In this document: positions 18,519 through 27,674 of the stretch, in pieces
Layout of the letters: every line of letters starts with the position of its first letter
How positions within the stretch are numbered: position 1 is the first letter of the stretch
Virus record (IMG/VR): IMGVR_UViG_3300030419_004087
Location: 324-34,081 of that record
Strand: one strand, 5' to 3'
Source of the DNA: a virus
Length of the DNA: 33,758 bases
Position numbers and translations under genes: made by a program
The notes under the pieces: generated by a model
Told to the model about the DNA's origin: nothing
The model's input: the letters and a program-made list of their open reading frames with translations, nothing else
Database searches by the model: none

Positions 18519-21500
18519 ATGGCTCAACAAACTAATTTAAACGTTTCCCCATATTTTGATGATTTTGATCCGAAATCTGGATACCATAAAGTACTTTTCA
18601 AGCCAGGATATCCTGTTCAGGCTAGAGAATTAAGTGGATTGCAATCTATTTTACAGAATCAACTTGAGAAATTTGGTCAGCACTTTTTCAAAGAAGGTGC
18701 GAAAGTAATACCTGGAAATACTGCATATTCTGCTGAATATTTTGCTGTAGAGTTAAATAATACTCATTTGGGAGTTCCTGTTGATTATTATATTAATCAA
18801 TTGGTTGGTAGAAAGATAATTGGATTGACTACTGGTGTAACTGCTATTATTAATAAGGTCCTAGAGGCAGAGATGTCTGAAAGGGGTAATTTAACGATTT
18901 ATGTGTCATATATTTCTGCTGGTGTTGAAGATAGTGAGATAAAATCATTTCAAGATGGAGAAATGTTGACTGCAGATAGTGATATTACGTCTGGTCCAGA
19001 GAATAATGCTTATATACCATCTGGAGAATCTTTTGCTTCATTGATTCCCACAAACGCTACTTCTACTGCAGCATCATTTTCAATTTCAAATGGAGTTTAT
19101 TTTATAAGGGGAAATTTTGTCAATGTAGAAGATGAAACAATTATTTTAAGTCAATATGATGCTAGTCCTAGTGGTAGGATTGGATTAAGAATTGAAGAGG
19201 ATATTATCAATGCTGATGAGGATGAAACTCTAGCAGATAACTCTAAAGGATTTAATAACTATGCTGCACCAGGTGCAGACCGTCTTAAGATTACTTGTAG
19301 TTTATATTCAAAACCATTAGATGATTTTAATGATTCCAATTTTATTGAATTGGCAGTTGTTAAAGATGGTGAATTACAAAGTCAAACAGCAAACACTAAC
19401 TACAATTATATTGCAGATGAATTAGCACGTAGAACACATGCAGAATCTGGTGATTATACTGTTACACCTTTTGATCTTATTGTAAAGAATTCATTAAACG
19501 ATAATCTTGGAAATAATGGTGTATATCAAGAAGGTGAATATACTCCAAATGGAACTTTGGTTAACGATGATCTTGCACTTTACCAAATGGGTCCAGGTAA
19601 GGCATTTGTAAAAGGATATGAAATTGAAACTATTAGTTCTACATATCTAGATGCCCCAAAACCAAGAACAACAAAAAGATTAGAAAGTCAAAGTGTACTT
19701 TATAATACAGGAAATACCTTATCTTTGAATAATGTTTATGGATTACCTACAATTGGAATAGGTAATACTTATATTGTCAGTTTGAGAAGTGAAAGAACAG
19801 GTTCTAGTCAAATTGATGTGCAAGGACAAGAAATTGGTGTTGCTAGAGTTTATGATTGTGCATTAGAGTCTGGTTCATATTCCCAATCAAATTCTGATAC
19901 CAATGTTTGGGATATTGCTCTTTATGATGTTCAATTAACTTCTCGTATAACGTTAAATGAGAAGATTAGTCTCTCTATTCCATGTTTTGTAAAAGGAAAG
20001 TATAGTGGTGCTACCGGATTCTTAAAAGATGCTGTTACTAGAAGTACTTCTTTAGATGTTTATGAAAAATCTGGAGAATTTTTAGCAAATGAACCATTTG
20101 ATTTTAATGGTACTCCAAATAATAGAGTTGCTGTTGCTGTAACTTCCTATGGAATGCAAGATGTTAAATCTATCTACGGTGGTCCTGATCTAGGTGCTGT
20201 TGGTGCTGCAAATACATTTAATGCAGATGTTATACAGAAACCTAGTTTTACAATTGGTGGTGCTAGTATTACTGCCAGAGCACAAGCAACAGGAAAGGCT
20301 ACAGTTACTAGCGAAAATGAATTATTCCCAGGAAATTTAAAAGTAGGTAATCTCTTAAAATTTGGTGGATTTGGAAATAATGAAGCATCTTATGCAAGAG
20401 TTACTGATGTATCAACTACAAATGTTAAGATAACTGGTGTTACAACTGTTGCTGGAGTTGTTGAAGGAGAAATTCCCCAAGTTGGAGCCTCTACTTTATA
20501 TGTTCCAAATATGCAAGTTGTAAGTACTCCACTTTCTCTTGCATCTGAGACTAGTCTTTATACTTTAATGCCGAAGTCATTTATTTCGGATGTTGATCTA
20601 ACTGATGCTGTTTTGACTATTAGAAGGTCATATACAGTTGATATTGATGGTACAAATGGACAATTAACAGCATTATTGGTTGCAGACACAAATGAGTCAT
20701 TTACTGCGTTTGATGAAGAGCGATATGCAATGACAAGATCTGATGGAACAACCATCGCACTTACAGACGATATGTTCCTGTTTACTGCAGGTGCTACTCA
20801 ATTGCAACTTAAGAATTTGGGTGCTTCTGATGTTGGTGCAACATTAATTGCAACATTGAAGAAAGCTAAACCATCTGCAAAAATTAAGAGAAAAAATAGG
20901 GTAAATTCTGTTATTGTTAATGCTTCAAAACTTACAAGTTCAGGTATTGGTGCAACAACTAGAAATGATGGATTAGTTCCTGGTAATTTCCCATTAGGAA
21001 CTAGAGTTCAAGATGAGAGGATTGTATTAAATTATGGAGATATTGTTGATATTTTAGGAATTTATGAATCCAATGATACTCAAAATGCGTCTGCTCCTAA
21101 GATGATTTTGTCAGCAATGACAGGTGCTACAGGAAAAACTGCGGATTTAGTTGTTGGTGAAAAGATTATAGGTCAGAGTAGTGGTGCAATAGCATTTTAT
21201 GCTGAACAAATAACAGATGCTCAAGTTACTTATATTACTCAAAATGAAACAGGATTTGAAGAAGGTGAGGCAGTTCTTTTTGAAGAGTCTAAAGTTAATG
21301 CAGTTGTAACTACTTTAGATCTACCTAGTCGCAATATTTCTGCAAACTTTACATTCAATAGTGGTCAAAAAGGTACTCATTATGATTATGGGTATTTGGT
21401 TAGAAGACAGAATGCTAGACCACCAACAAAGAGTTTGAAGGTTTACTTTACTAATGGATATTATGAAGATAATGATGAAGGTGATATAACAACAAAGAAT

Positions 21501-24500
21501 TCCTATGATAGTTGGAATTATGCTTCAGATATTCAGACTATTAATGGCGAACGAAATACTGATATGATTGATATAAGACCAAAAGTTGGGACTTATACTG
21601 TACAAGAAAATGTAAGATCACCATTAGAGTTTTATGGTAGGAATTTCACTGGTAGTGGTAATTCTGCTAAGAATATTTTAGCTTCTGATGAATCATTAAT
21701 TGTTAATTTCTCCCATTATCTTGGTAGAATAGATAGGATTTTCTTAACAAAAACAGGAACATTCCAAGTTCAATATGGTGATCCAGCAGAAAGACCAGAG
21801 AGACCTGTCGGTATTGATGATGCATTAGAAATTGGTTCAGTTGATCTACCTCCATATCTTTTCATTATGGAAGATTCAACTGTTGATTTCTTATCTCATA
21901 AGAGATATAGAATGCAAGATATTAGGGATCTTGAAGATAGAATTAAGAATCTTGAATATTATACTTCTTTGTCTATGCTTGAAACAGAAACAGCAAATAT
22001 GTTTGTTCCTGATGCAGATGGATTGAATAAATTTAAATCTGGATTCTTTGTTGATAACTTTACATCAATTAAGGCACAGGAAGATGATGTTAAGATACGA
22101 AATAGTATAGATCCTACAAATCAAGAATTACGACCACAGCATTATACTAATTCTATTGATTTGATGTGTGGTCCTGTTGATGGCGTTGATGCTCAAACTG
22201 ATCATCAATTCTTAACTCCAGAAGGTACAAATATAAGAAAAGGTGCTGGTATTGTAACTTTAGATTATAAAGAAGTTGACTGGTTAAGTCAACAGTTTGC
22301 TACTAGAACTGAAAGTGTTACTCCATTTTTGGTTAGTTTCTGGCAATTATCAGTAAAATTAACACCAAATTCCGATACTTGGACAGATACTGCAAGAATT
22401 AAAGCAAAAATTACTAAAACTGAAGGTAATTTTGCTGGAATTATGGCTCAAGCTCAAAATCAGTGGGGTGTTGATCCTCAAACTGGTCTTAGTCCAATTC
22501 TATGGAATGCTTGGGAAGATAAATGGACTGGAAAAGATCATAAAGATAGAACTAAGCAAAGAACAGAAACAAAGAGTAGGAAAAGTAGACATATTATTAA
22601 AAGAGGATGGATTAATGGTGGTAGTGGACGATCAAGAATACGAGATGATAAGATTACTAAAACAGTAACTAAACAGGATACAATCAGAGATACTTATGAT
22701 ACTGGAACTTCTACCAGAACAGGTATTAGAAAAATTGTTACTGAGCAATGGGATAATGAATCTCTTGGAGATAAGGTTGTTAGTAGAGACATCGTTACAA
22801 TTATGCGTTCTAGGAACGTTGAGTTTAGATGTACTAAGACTAAACCATTAACTCAATTGTACGCATTCTTTGATGGTACACATGTAACAAAATACTGTAC
22901 TCCTAAACTACTTGAGATTGCAATGCAATCTGGTAAGTTCCGAGTCGGTGAAACTGTTATTGGAACTATGAAAGGATCGGGGATACAACCTGAAGGTACT
23001 GATAGTCCATTTATTAAGTTTAGAGTTGCTGTTTCCAATCATAGGGAAGGACCATATAATGCACCAACAGAGACTTATACAAAGAATCCATATCAATCAC
23101 AAGTTGCTGCAACTGGATTAGAGACTTTCTTAGGAACTCCTGGTACTGTTCAGTTGGCTGGTAGTGCTGGTGGTGCTGATATTCCATCAACATATTCTAC
23201 AACTTCAACAATTCTGAATATTGATACCTTCTCTTTAAGTGATCAACCACAAGGAAAATGGTTTGGATATGCTCATGCTGGTATGAAACTGAGAGGACAG
23301 AAGAGTGGTGCTCAAGCAAAAGTTACTCAAATGAGATTAATTTCAGATCTTGGGGCTAATTTGATTGGATCTTATTATATTCCAAATCCAAATAGTGGTA
23401 ATCATCCTAAGTTTGAAACAGGTACAAGAACATTTACTTTAATTGATAATCGTCGAAATAACCAGGATGATACCGATACCTTTGGTTCAGATAATTACAC
23501 TGCTACCGGAACACTAGAAACAGTTCAGGAGACAATCATTTCTACTAGAAATGCCGTAGTTACTACTAAGAACCATAAGGCGAAAAAGAAAATTAGAAGA
23601 TTCTCTGGATCTGCTGTTATTAAGAAAGATGAAGTTATTAAGACAAATACTCAAAAAACTCAAGGTAAACCACGTTGGTATGACCCATTAGCACAATCTT
23701 TCCAGGTTACTGATGAAGGTGGAGTTTTCTTAACTAGTTGTGATATTTACTTCAAGACGAAGGATGACATGGAAATTCCTATGACATTCCAACTTCGTAC
23801 AATGAAGGATGGTACTCCGACACAGAAAGTTATACCGTTCTCTGAAATTGTTAAGACTCCAAAACAAATTAAGGTCTCGCCGACGGGAACTGTTGCAACT
23901 ACGTTTGAATTTGAAGCACCAGTTTATCTTGAAGGAGCAAACACAGAGTATGCTATTTGTTTAGCATCTTGGTCAACGAAATATCAGGTCTTTATATCAA
24001 GAATTGGAGAATCTGATCTATTAACCGATGAATTTATTTCTCAGCAACCATATTTGGGATCACTATTTAAGTCTCAGAATGCTTCAACATGGGATGCATC
24101 ACAATGGGAAGACCTTAAGTTTAAACTCAGAAGAGCAGAATTTAAGACTAGTGGAACTTTAGAAATTTATAACCCAGTTCTTTCCGAAGGTAATGGGCAA
24201 GTTGCAACATTGCAACCAAACTCAGTTAACGTACAGGCAAGAAGTATTCGTATTGGTATAGGATCAACATTACAAGATACTGATCTTACCCTTGGAAATA
24301 CTATTAATCAAACAGGATCCAATGCAACTGGAGACTATGTTGGAACTGCTGGTATTGGAACTGGCACTATGGGGGTTGTTAATGCTGGATTAGGATATAC
24401 ACCATCTTCTGGAAATTATACCTTTACTGGTGTTGGTCTCACTAATATAACGTCTAGTGGAGATTATATGTATGCTAATGTCCATATTGCAGATGGTGTT

Positions 24501-26171
24501 GCAACTGCTGCAACGATTACTTCATCTAGTAGTGGATTCTCTGCAGGTGATGTTCTTGGTATTGCAACTATTGGTAATGCTAATGTTGGTAGAAATGCCA
24601 GACTTTCTGTAGTTTCTATTGGACAAACTAATGAATTACTACTTGATAATGTTCAAGGCAATTTTGTAACTGGAACTGGTAAAACAATGTCGTTTGTTCA
24701 TCCAGTAACAGGAATTACAACTCAACTGAATTCCATGACTGGTGGAATGGTAATGCCTGAAAAAATTTCAATAACTCAGGATGGTCTGCATGTTACTGTT
24801 GACCATAGAAATCATGGTATGCATCATGAACTTAATAGGGTAGAAATTAGTGATATTGCTTCCGATGTTCCTGCAACGAAACTATCGGCGAATTATAAGA
24901 CAAATTCCAGTTCAAATATATCAATTGATAGTAGTGCTAATTTTGGAACATTTGAAAATGTTTCTGTTGCGACAACTAATCCTGGTTTAGCTAGAATTGG
25001 TGATGAAATTATCAAGTATACTGGAGCTTCTAATAACAGGTTAACTGGAATAACAAGAGGGGATAATAGACAAAATTATGTAAAAGGTACTCCTATTGAA
25101 AAATATGAACTTGCTGGAGTTTCTTTAGCGAGATTCAATAAGACTCATTTATTAAGTGAGATTACTGATAGAGATCCTGATCCTATGTCCTTCGATCACT
25201 ATACTATTAAAATTGATCAAAGTGCTTATAATCCTGGAACTAATGATCTGTATAGGGTTAATAGATCAAGTACTCAGTCTAGTTTCCCAATCCTTTATTG
25301 TAATGATACTAAATCTGCTGGTGGATATTATACAAAGGCATCACAAAATATGCCTTTCCAGATTATAAATCCATCGATTCAGAATACAACTGTTCCTGGA
25401 ACAACTATAAGTGCAACAATGAGAACTGTTTCTGGATCAAATATGGCAGAGTGTGATGGTCAAAGTCCCGATCTTCCTTTTGTAGATCAAGGATATGAAG
25501 TTGTTACTTTAGGTAAGAGTAATTATCTGACTTCTTCAAGAATTATTGCTTCAAGAGTTAATGAGCAGAATAATGATGTATTTACCAATTATCCAGGCAA
25601 GAGATCTTTTGGTATGACGATTACGTTGCAAACATCTGATACATTATTAAGTCCTGTTATTGATTTGCAGAGAATGAATGCAGTTCTAGTTTCGAATAGA
25701 GTTGACGTACCTGTACAAAATTATATTACTGATAGTAGAGTTAATGGAATTGATACTGATCCTACAGCATGTATGTATATTTCTAGAGAGAATACTTTGG
25801 AAACTTCTGCATCTTCTATTAAGATAATGCTACAGGCTCATATCAACCAATATAATGATATTAGAGCATTCTATGCAATTAGTGATTCACAAAACTTTGA
25901 TCCAATATTTATTCCATTCCCTGGATATAAGAATATAAGTAATCAAGGTACACTAATTGAATTAGATAAGAGTGATGGAAGACCTGATAAACTTACTCCT
26001 CTTTCTGATGCTGGTGGATTTAAATCAAGTGAAGTGAATTTCATGGATTATGAATTTAGTGCAGATAATTTACCTGCTTTCACTAGTTACAGGATTAAGT
26101 TTGTTCTTACTTCAACTAACCAAACATTTGTTCCTAGAGTTTCTAACTTGAGGGTTATTACCTTAGCATAA
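18519..26171 (+). CDS. giant DUF4815-type virion structural protein (2550 aa)
   Basis: 2550 residues. The N-terminus (MAQQTNLNVSPYFDDFDP, then PGYPVQARELSGLQSILQNQ) is characteristic of DUF4815 structural proteins of T4-like marine phages. Later parts: 'SGA' modules (near residues 95, 490, 876, 1580); GTHYDYGYLVRRQN about residue 950; a likely helical stretch YRMQDIRDLEDRIKNLEYYT about 1129; two Lys/Arg-rich stretches (bases 22530-22745 and 23557-23680); a PRWYDPLAQSFQV block (about 1719 on) with beta-rich sequence; a GxGY-like region (24366-24630); and an 'IDxE...RG' module (residues 2134-2198). It lies in the gp9-gp12 interval of the T4 order, so it may supply the peripheral wedge and fibre-attachment functions of those missing genes; that is inference from position. 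The start is the first ATG, six bases after gp8. No signal peptide or membrane span. Confidence 0.85.
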   Translation: MAQQTNLNVSPYFDDFDPKSGYHKVLFKPGYPVQARELSGLQSILQNQLEKFGQHFFKEGAKVIPGNTAYSAEYFAVELNNTHLGVPVDYYINQLVGRKIIGLTTGVTAIINKVLEAEMSERGNLTIYVSYISAGVEDSEIKSFQDGEMLTADSDITSGPENNAYIPSGESFASLIPTNATSTAASFSISNGVYFIRGNFVNVEDETIILSQYDASPSGRIGLRIEEDIINADEDETLADNSKGFNNYAAPGADRLKITCSLYSKPLDDFNDSNFIELAVVKDGELQSQTANTNYNYIADELARRTHAESGDYTVTPFDLIVKNSLNDNLGNNGVYQEGEYTPNGTLVNDDLALYQMGPGKAFVKGYEIETISSTYLDAPKPRTTKRLESQSVLYNTGNTLSLNNVYGLPTIGIGNTYIVSLRSERTGSSQIDVQGQEIGVARVYDCALESGSYSQSNSDTNVWDIALYDVQLTSRITLNEKISLSIPCFVKGKYSGATGFLKDAVTRSTSLDVYEKSGEFLANEPFDFNGTPNNRVAVAVTSYGMQDVKSIYGGPDLGAVGAANTFNADVIQKPSFTIGGASITARAQATGKATVTSENELFPGNLKVGNLLKFGGFGNNEASYARVTDVSTTNVKITGVTTVAGVVEGEIPQVGASTLYVPNMQVVSTPLSLASETSLYTLMPKSFISDVDLTDAVLTIRRSYTVDIDGTNGQLTALLVADTNESFTAFDEERYAMTRSDGTTIALTDDMFLFTAGATQLQLKNLGASDVGATLIATLKKAKPSAKIKRKNRVNSVIVNASKLTSSGIGATTRNDGLVPGNFPLGTRVQDERIVLNYGDIVDILGIYESNDTQNASAPKMILSAMTGATGKTADLVVGEKIIGQSSGAIAFYAEQITDAQVTYITQNETGFEEGEAVLFEESKVNAVVTTLDLPSRNISANFTFNSGQKGTHYDYGYLVRRQNARPPTKSLKVYFTNGYYEDNDEGDITTKNSYDSWNYASDIQTINGERNTDMIDIRPKVGTYTVQENVRSPLEFYGRNFTGSGNSAKNILASDESLIVNFSHYLGRIDRIFLTKTGTFQVQYGDPAERPERPVGIDDALEIGSVDLPPYLFIMEDSTVDFLSHKRYRMQDIRDLEDRIKNLEYYTSLSMLETETANMFVPDADGLNKFKSGFFVDNFTSIKAQEDDVKIRNSIDPTNQELRPQHYTNSIDLMCGPVDGVDAQTDHQFLTPEGTNIRKGAGIVTLDYKEVDWLSQQFATRTESVTPFLVSFWQLSVKLTPNSDTWTDTARIKAKITKTEGNFAGIMAQAQNQWGVDPQTGLSPILWNAWEDKWTGKDHKDRTKQRTETKSRKSRHIIKRGWINGGSGRSRIRDDKITKTVTKQDTIRDTYDTGTSTRTGIRKIVTEQWDNESLGDKVVSRDIVTIMRSRNVEFRCTKTKPLTQLYAFFDGTHVTKYCTPKLLEIAMQSGKFRVGETVIGTMKGSGIQPEGTDSPFIKFRVAVSNHREGPYNAPTETYTKNPYQSQVAATGLETFLGTPGTVQLAGSAGGADIPSTYSTTSTILNIDTFSLSDQPQGKWFGYAHAGMKLRGQKSGAQAKVTQMRLISDLGANLIGSYYIPNPNSGNHPKFETGTRTFTLIDNRRNNQDDTDTFGSDNYTATGTLETVQETIISTRNAVVTTKNHKAKKKIRRFSGSAVIKKDEVIKTNTQKTQGKPRWYDPLAQSFQVTDEGGVFLTSCDIYFKTKDDMEIPMTFQLRTMKDGTPTQKVIPFSEIVKTPKQIKVSPTGTVATTFEFEAPVYLEGANTEYAICLASWSTKYQVFISRIGESDLLTDEFISQQPYLGSLFKSQNASTWDASQWEDLKFKLRRAEFKTSGTLEIYNPVLSEGNGQVATLQPNSVNVQARSIRIGIGSTLQDTDLTLGNTINQTGSNATGDYVGTAGIGTGTMGVVNAGLGYTPSSGNYTFTGVGLTNITSSGDYMYANVHIADGVATAATITSSSSGFSAGDVLGIATIGNANVGRNARLSVVSIGQTNELLLDNVQGNFVTGTGKTMSFVHPVTGITTQLNSMTGGMVMPEKISITQDGLHVTVDHRNHGMHHELNRVEISDIASDVPATKLSANYKTNSSSNISIDSSANFGTFENVSVATTNPGLARIGDEIIKYTGASNNRLTGITRGDNRQNYVKGTPIEKYELAGVSLARFNKTHLLSEITDRDPDPMSFDHYTIKIDQSAYNPGTNDLYRVNRSSTQSSFPILYCNDTKSAGGYYTKASQNMPFQIINPSIQNTTVPGTTISATMRTVSGSNMAECDGQSPDLPFVDQGYEVVTLGKSNYLTSSRIIASRVNEQNNDVFTNYPGKRSFGMTITLQTSDTLLSPVIDLQRMNAVLVSNRVDVPVQNYITDSRVNGIDTDPTACMYISRENTLETSASSIKIMLQAHINQYNDIRAFYAISDSQNFDPIFIPFPGYKNISNQGTLIELDKSDGRPDKLTPLSDAGGFKSSEVNFMDYEFSADNLPAFTSYRIKFVLTSTNQTFVPRVSNLRVITLA

Positions 26172-26173
26172 TT

Positions 26174-26425
26174 ATGTCTGAATATTTAAAAGTAAAAGAC
26201 CATCCTGATCTGTATAAAGATTCAAGATCGGATCATGTAGTCAATACTAACGTAACTGAATATGAACAGTATATGGCTCGACGTGCAGCAAGAAAAATTG
26301 AAAAGCAAAAAGCACAACACAATGAACAAGATCTTATCAGTATGAAAAGTGATCTTGATAATTTAAAAGGTGAGATTGGTGAAATCAAATCACTATTAAA
26401 GGAGTTAGTGTCTAATGTCAACTAA
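26174..26425 (+). CDS. small coiled-coil protein (83 aa)
   Basis: 83 residues, hydrophilic. The C-terminal 40 residues (DLISMKSDLDNLKGEIGEIK then SLLKELVSNVN) show heptad spacing of Ile/Leu/Val typical of a coiled coil; the middle EQYMARRAARKIEKQKAQ is basic and helical. It starts two bases after the stop of the DUF4815 gene and overlaps the next gene by 11 bases, so it is translated as part of the structural operon. Possibly an accessory or chaperone of the giant proteins or a small neck or whisker component; no family is recognised. The T4 whisker gene wac (also coiled-coil, but far longer) sits in about this position; that is only a positional parallel. Confidence 0.7.
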   Translation: MSEYLKVKDHPDLYKDSRSDHVVNTNVTEYEQYMARRAARKIEKQKAQHNEQDLISMKSDLDNLKGEIGEIKSLLKELVSNVN

Positions 26426-26801
26426 AAAGATTACTTTTGATCCAGATGCTGGAGTTGCATATGCTGCTAATTTAGTTCTACTTGGTGGGGCAAATTTTAA
26501 AGCAAATTTTGAAGTTGTAGATACTTCAAATGCTGCCTTTAATTTTACTGGATACAGTGGTTCATCTCAGATGACTAAGAGTGTTGCTGTTGGATCTACT
26601 GGATTTCCTGCTGCAACCTTTGCTGTTGGTTTTACAAGTGCTGTTGGTGGAAAATTCAATATTTCTTTAGGAGCAACTGCTTCTAGAACTTTGAATGAGG
26701 GTAGATATGTTTATGATGTCATTGTTAGTTCTGGGACGACATTTTACAAAATTGTTGATGGAACAATTTTAGTCCAACCAGGTATTTCATCTGCACCATA
26801 A
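26415..26801 (+). CDS. small Ig-like structural protein (128 aa)
   Basis: 128 residues. The pattern LLGGANFKANFEVVDTSNAAF followed by NFTGYSG, then an amphipathic strand series ending LNEGRYVYDVIVSSGTTF and VDGTILVQPGIS, matches small beta-sandwich domains common in phage tails and fibres ('F.v.d..g.a.nltGy...G.YvYDv.....g...G...v.PgvS'). It is likely a virion component, perhaps attached at baseplate or neck. It overlaps the upstream coiled-coil gene by 11 bases and precedes gp13. The ATG at 26415 is the first available. No closer family is recognised. Confidence 0.65.
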   Translation: MSTKKITFDPDAGVAYAANLVLLGGANFKANFEVVDTSNAAFNFTGYSGSSQMTKSVAVGSTGFPAATFAVGFTSAVGGKFNISLGATASRTLNEGRYVYDVIVSSGTTFYKIVDGTILVQPGISSAP

Positions 26802-26804
26802 ATA
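26797..26804 (+). promoter_or_regulatory. late promoter box (CATAAATA) before gp13
   Basis: CATAAATA overlaps the TAA stop of the Ig-like protein gene and lies 20 bases before the gp13 ATG. An AGAGGT ribosome binding site (26810-26815) falls between box and start. Confidence 0.45.
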
Positions 26805-26824
26805 TTGATAGAGGTATAGTATAA

Positions 26825-27670
26825 ATGTCCCAACCGTCTACTAGATCAGAATTAAAGCAATATTGCTTAAGGCAATTAGGAGCTCCTGTACTAGAAATTA
26901 ATCTTGCAGATGAACAATGCGAAGATTTAATTGATGATGCGATTCAAATTTTTCAAGAAAGGCATTTTGATGGTGTATATCCAACTTTTTTAAAGTATAA
27001 ATTAACTCAAGCAGATATTGATAGAGGAAGGTCTAGAGGTGGAGATAAGAATGTAGGATTAACTACAACTACTGCAACTGCAACAATTGATGGTGGTACA
27101 ACAAGTTTTAGTTGGGAAGAAAATAGTAATTATTTACAAGTACCTCCTGATGTTATAGGAGTACAGAAGATATTTCATTATGATGGTTCTAACACTGTTA
27201 CTAATAACATGTTTAGTGTTAAGTATCAGTTATTCTTGAATGACATTTACTATTGGGGTTCTACTGAAATATTAACTTATGCAATGGTTAAGACATATCT
27301 TGAAGATATTAATTTTCTATTAACCACACAGAAACAAATTAGGTTTAATAAACGGCAAGATAGATTGTATTTGGATATTGATTGGGGAAATGTTACAGAG
27401 GATGATTATATTATTATGGATTGTTATAGGGTGTTAAATCCAAATGATTATCCAAGAGTTTGGAATGACTCATTCCTAAAACCATATTTAACTGCTCTTA
27501 TGAAAAGACAGTGGGGACAAAATCTTGTTAAATTCCAAGGAGTAAAACTACCTGGTGGAGTAGAGTTAAACGGAAGACAGATTCTTGATGATGGAGAAAA
27601 AGAATTAGAAAGGATTCGTGAAATGATGTCTAACGCTTATGAACTCCCACCATTAGATATGATAGGTTAA
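26825..27670 (+). CDS. gp13: neck protein gp13
   Basis: 281 residues (T4 gp13 has 309). The N-terminus SELKQYCLRQLGAPVLEINL and the later FQERHFDGVYPTF match T4 gp13, which has the same 'LR.LGAP...v.l...Q..d.i..A...y.e.HFDG' layout. gp13 forms, with gp14, the head completion/neck complex that closes the packaged head and receives the tail. The C-terminal part (PYLTALMKRQWGQNLVKFQG, then LPGGVELNGRQILDDG) is the typical conserved part of the family. An AGAGGT ribosome binding site precedes the chosen ATG. Five bases separate its stop region from gp14. Confidence 0.9.
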   Translation: MSQPSTRSELKQYCLRQLGAPVLEINLADEQCEDLIDDAIQIFQERHFDGVYPTFLKYKLTQADIDRGRSRGGDKNVGLTTTTATATIDGGTTSFSWEENSNYLQVPPDVIGVQKIFHYDGSNTVTNNMFSVKYQLFLNDIYYWGSTEILTYAMVKTYLEDINFLLTTQKQIRFNKRQDRLYLDIDWGNVTEDDYIIMDCYRVLNPNDYPRVWNDSFLKPYLTALMKRQWGQNLVKFQGVKLPGGVELNGRQILDDGEKELERIREMMSNAYELPPLDMIG

Positions 27671-27674
27671 GATT

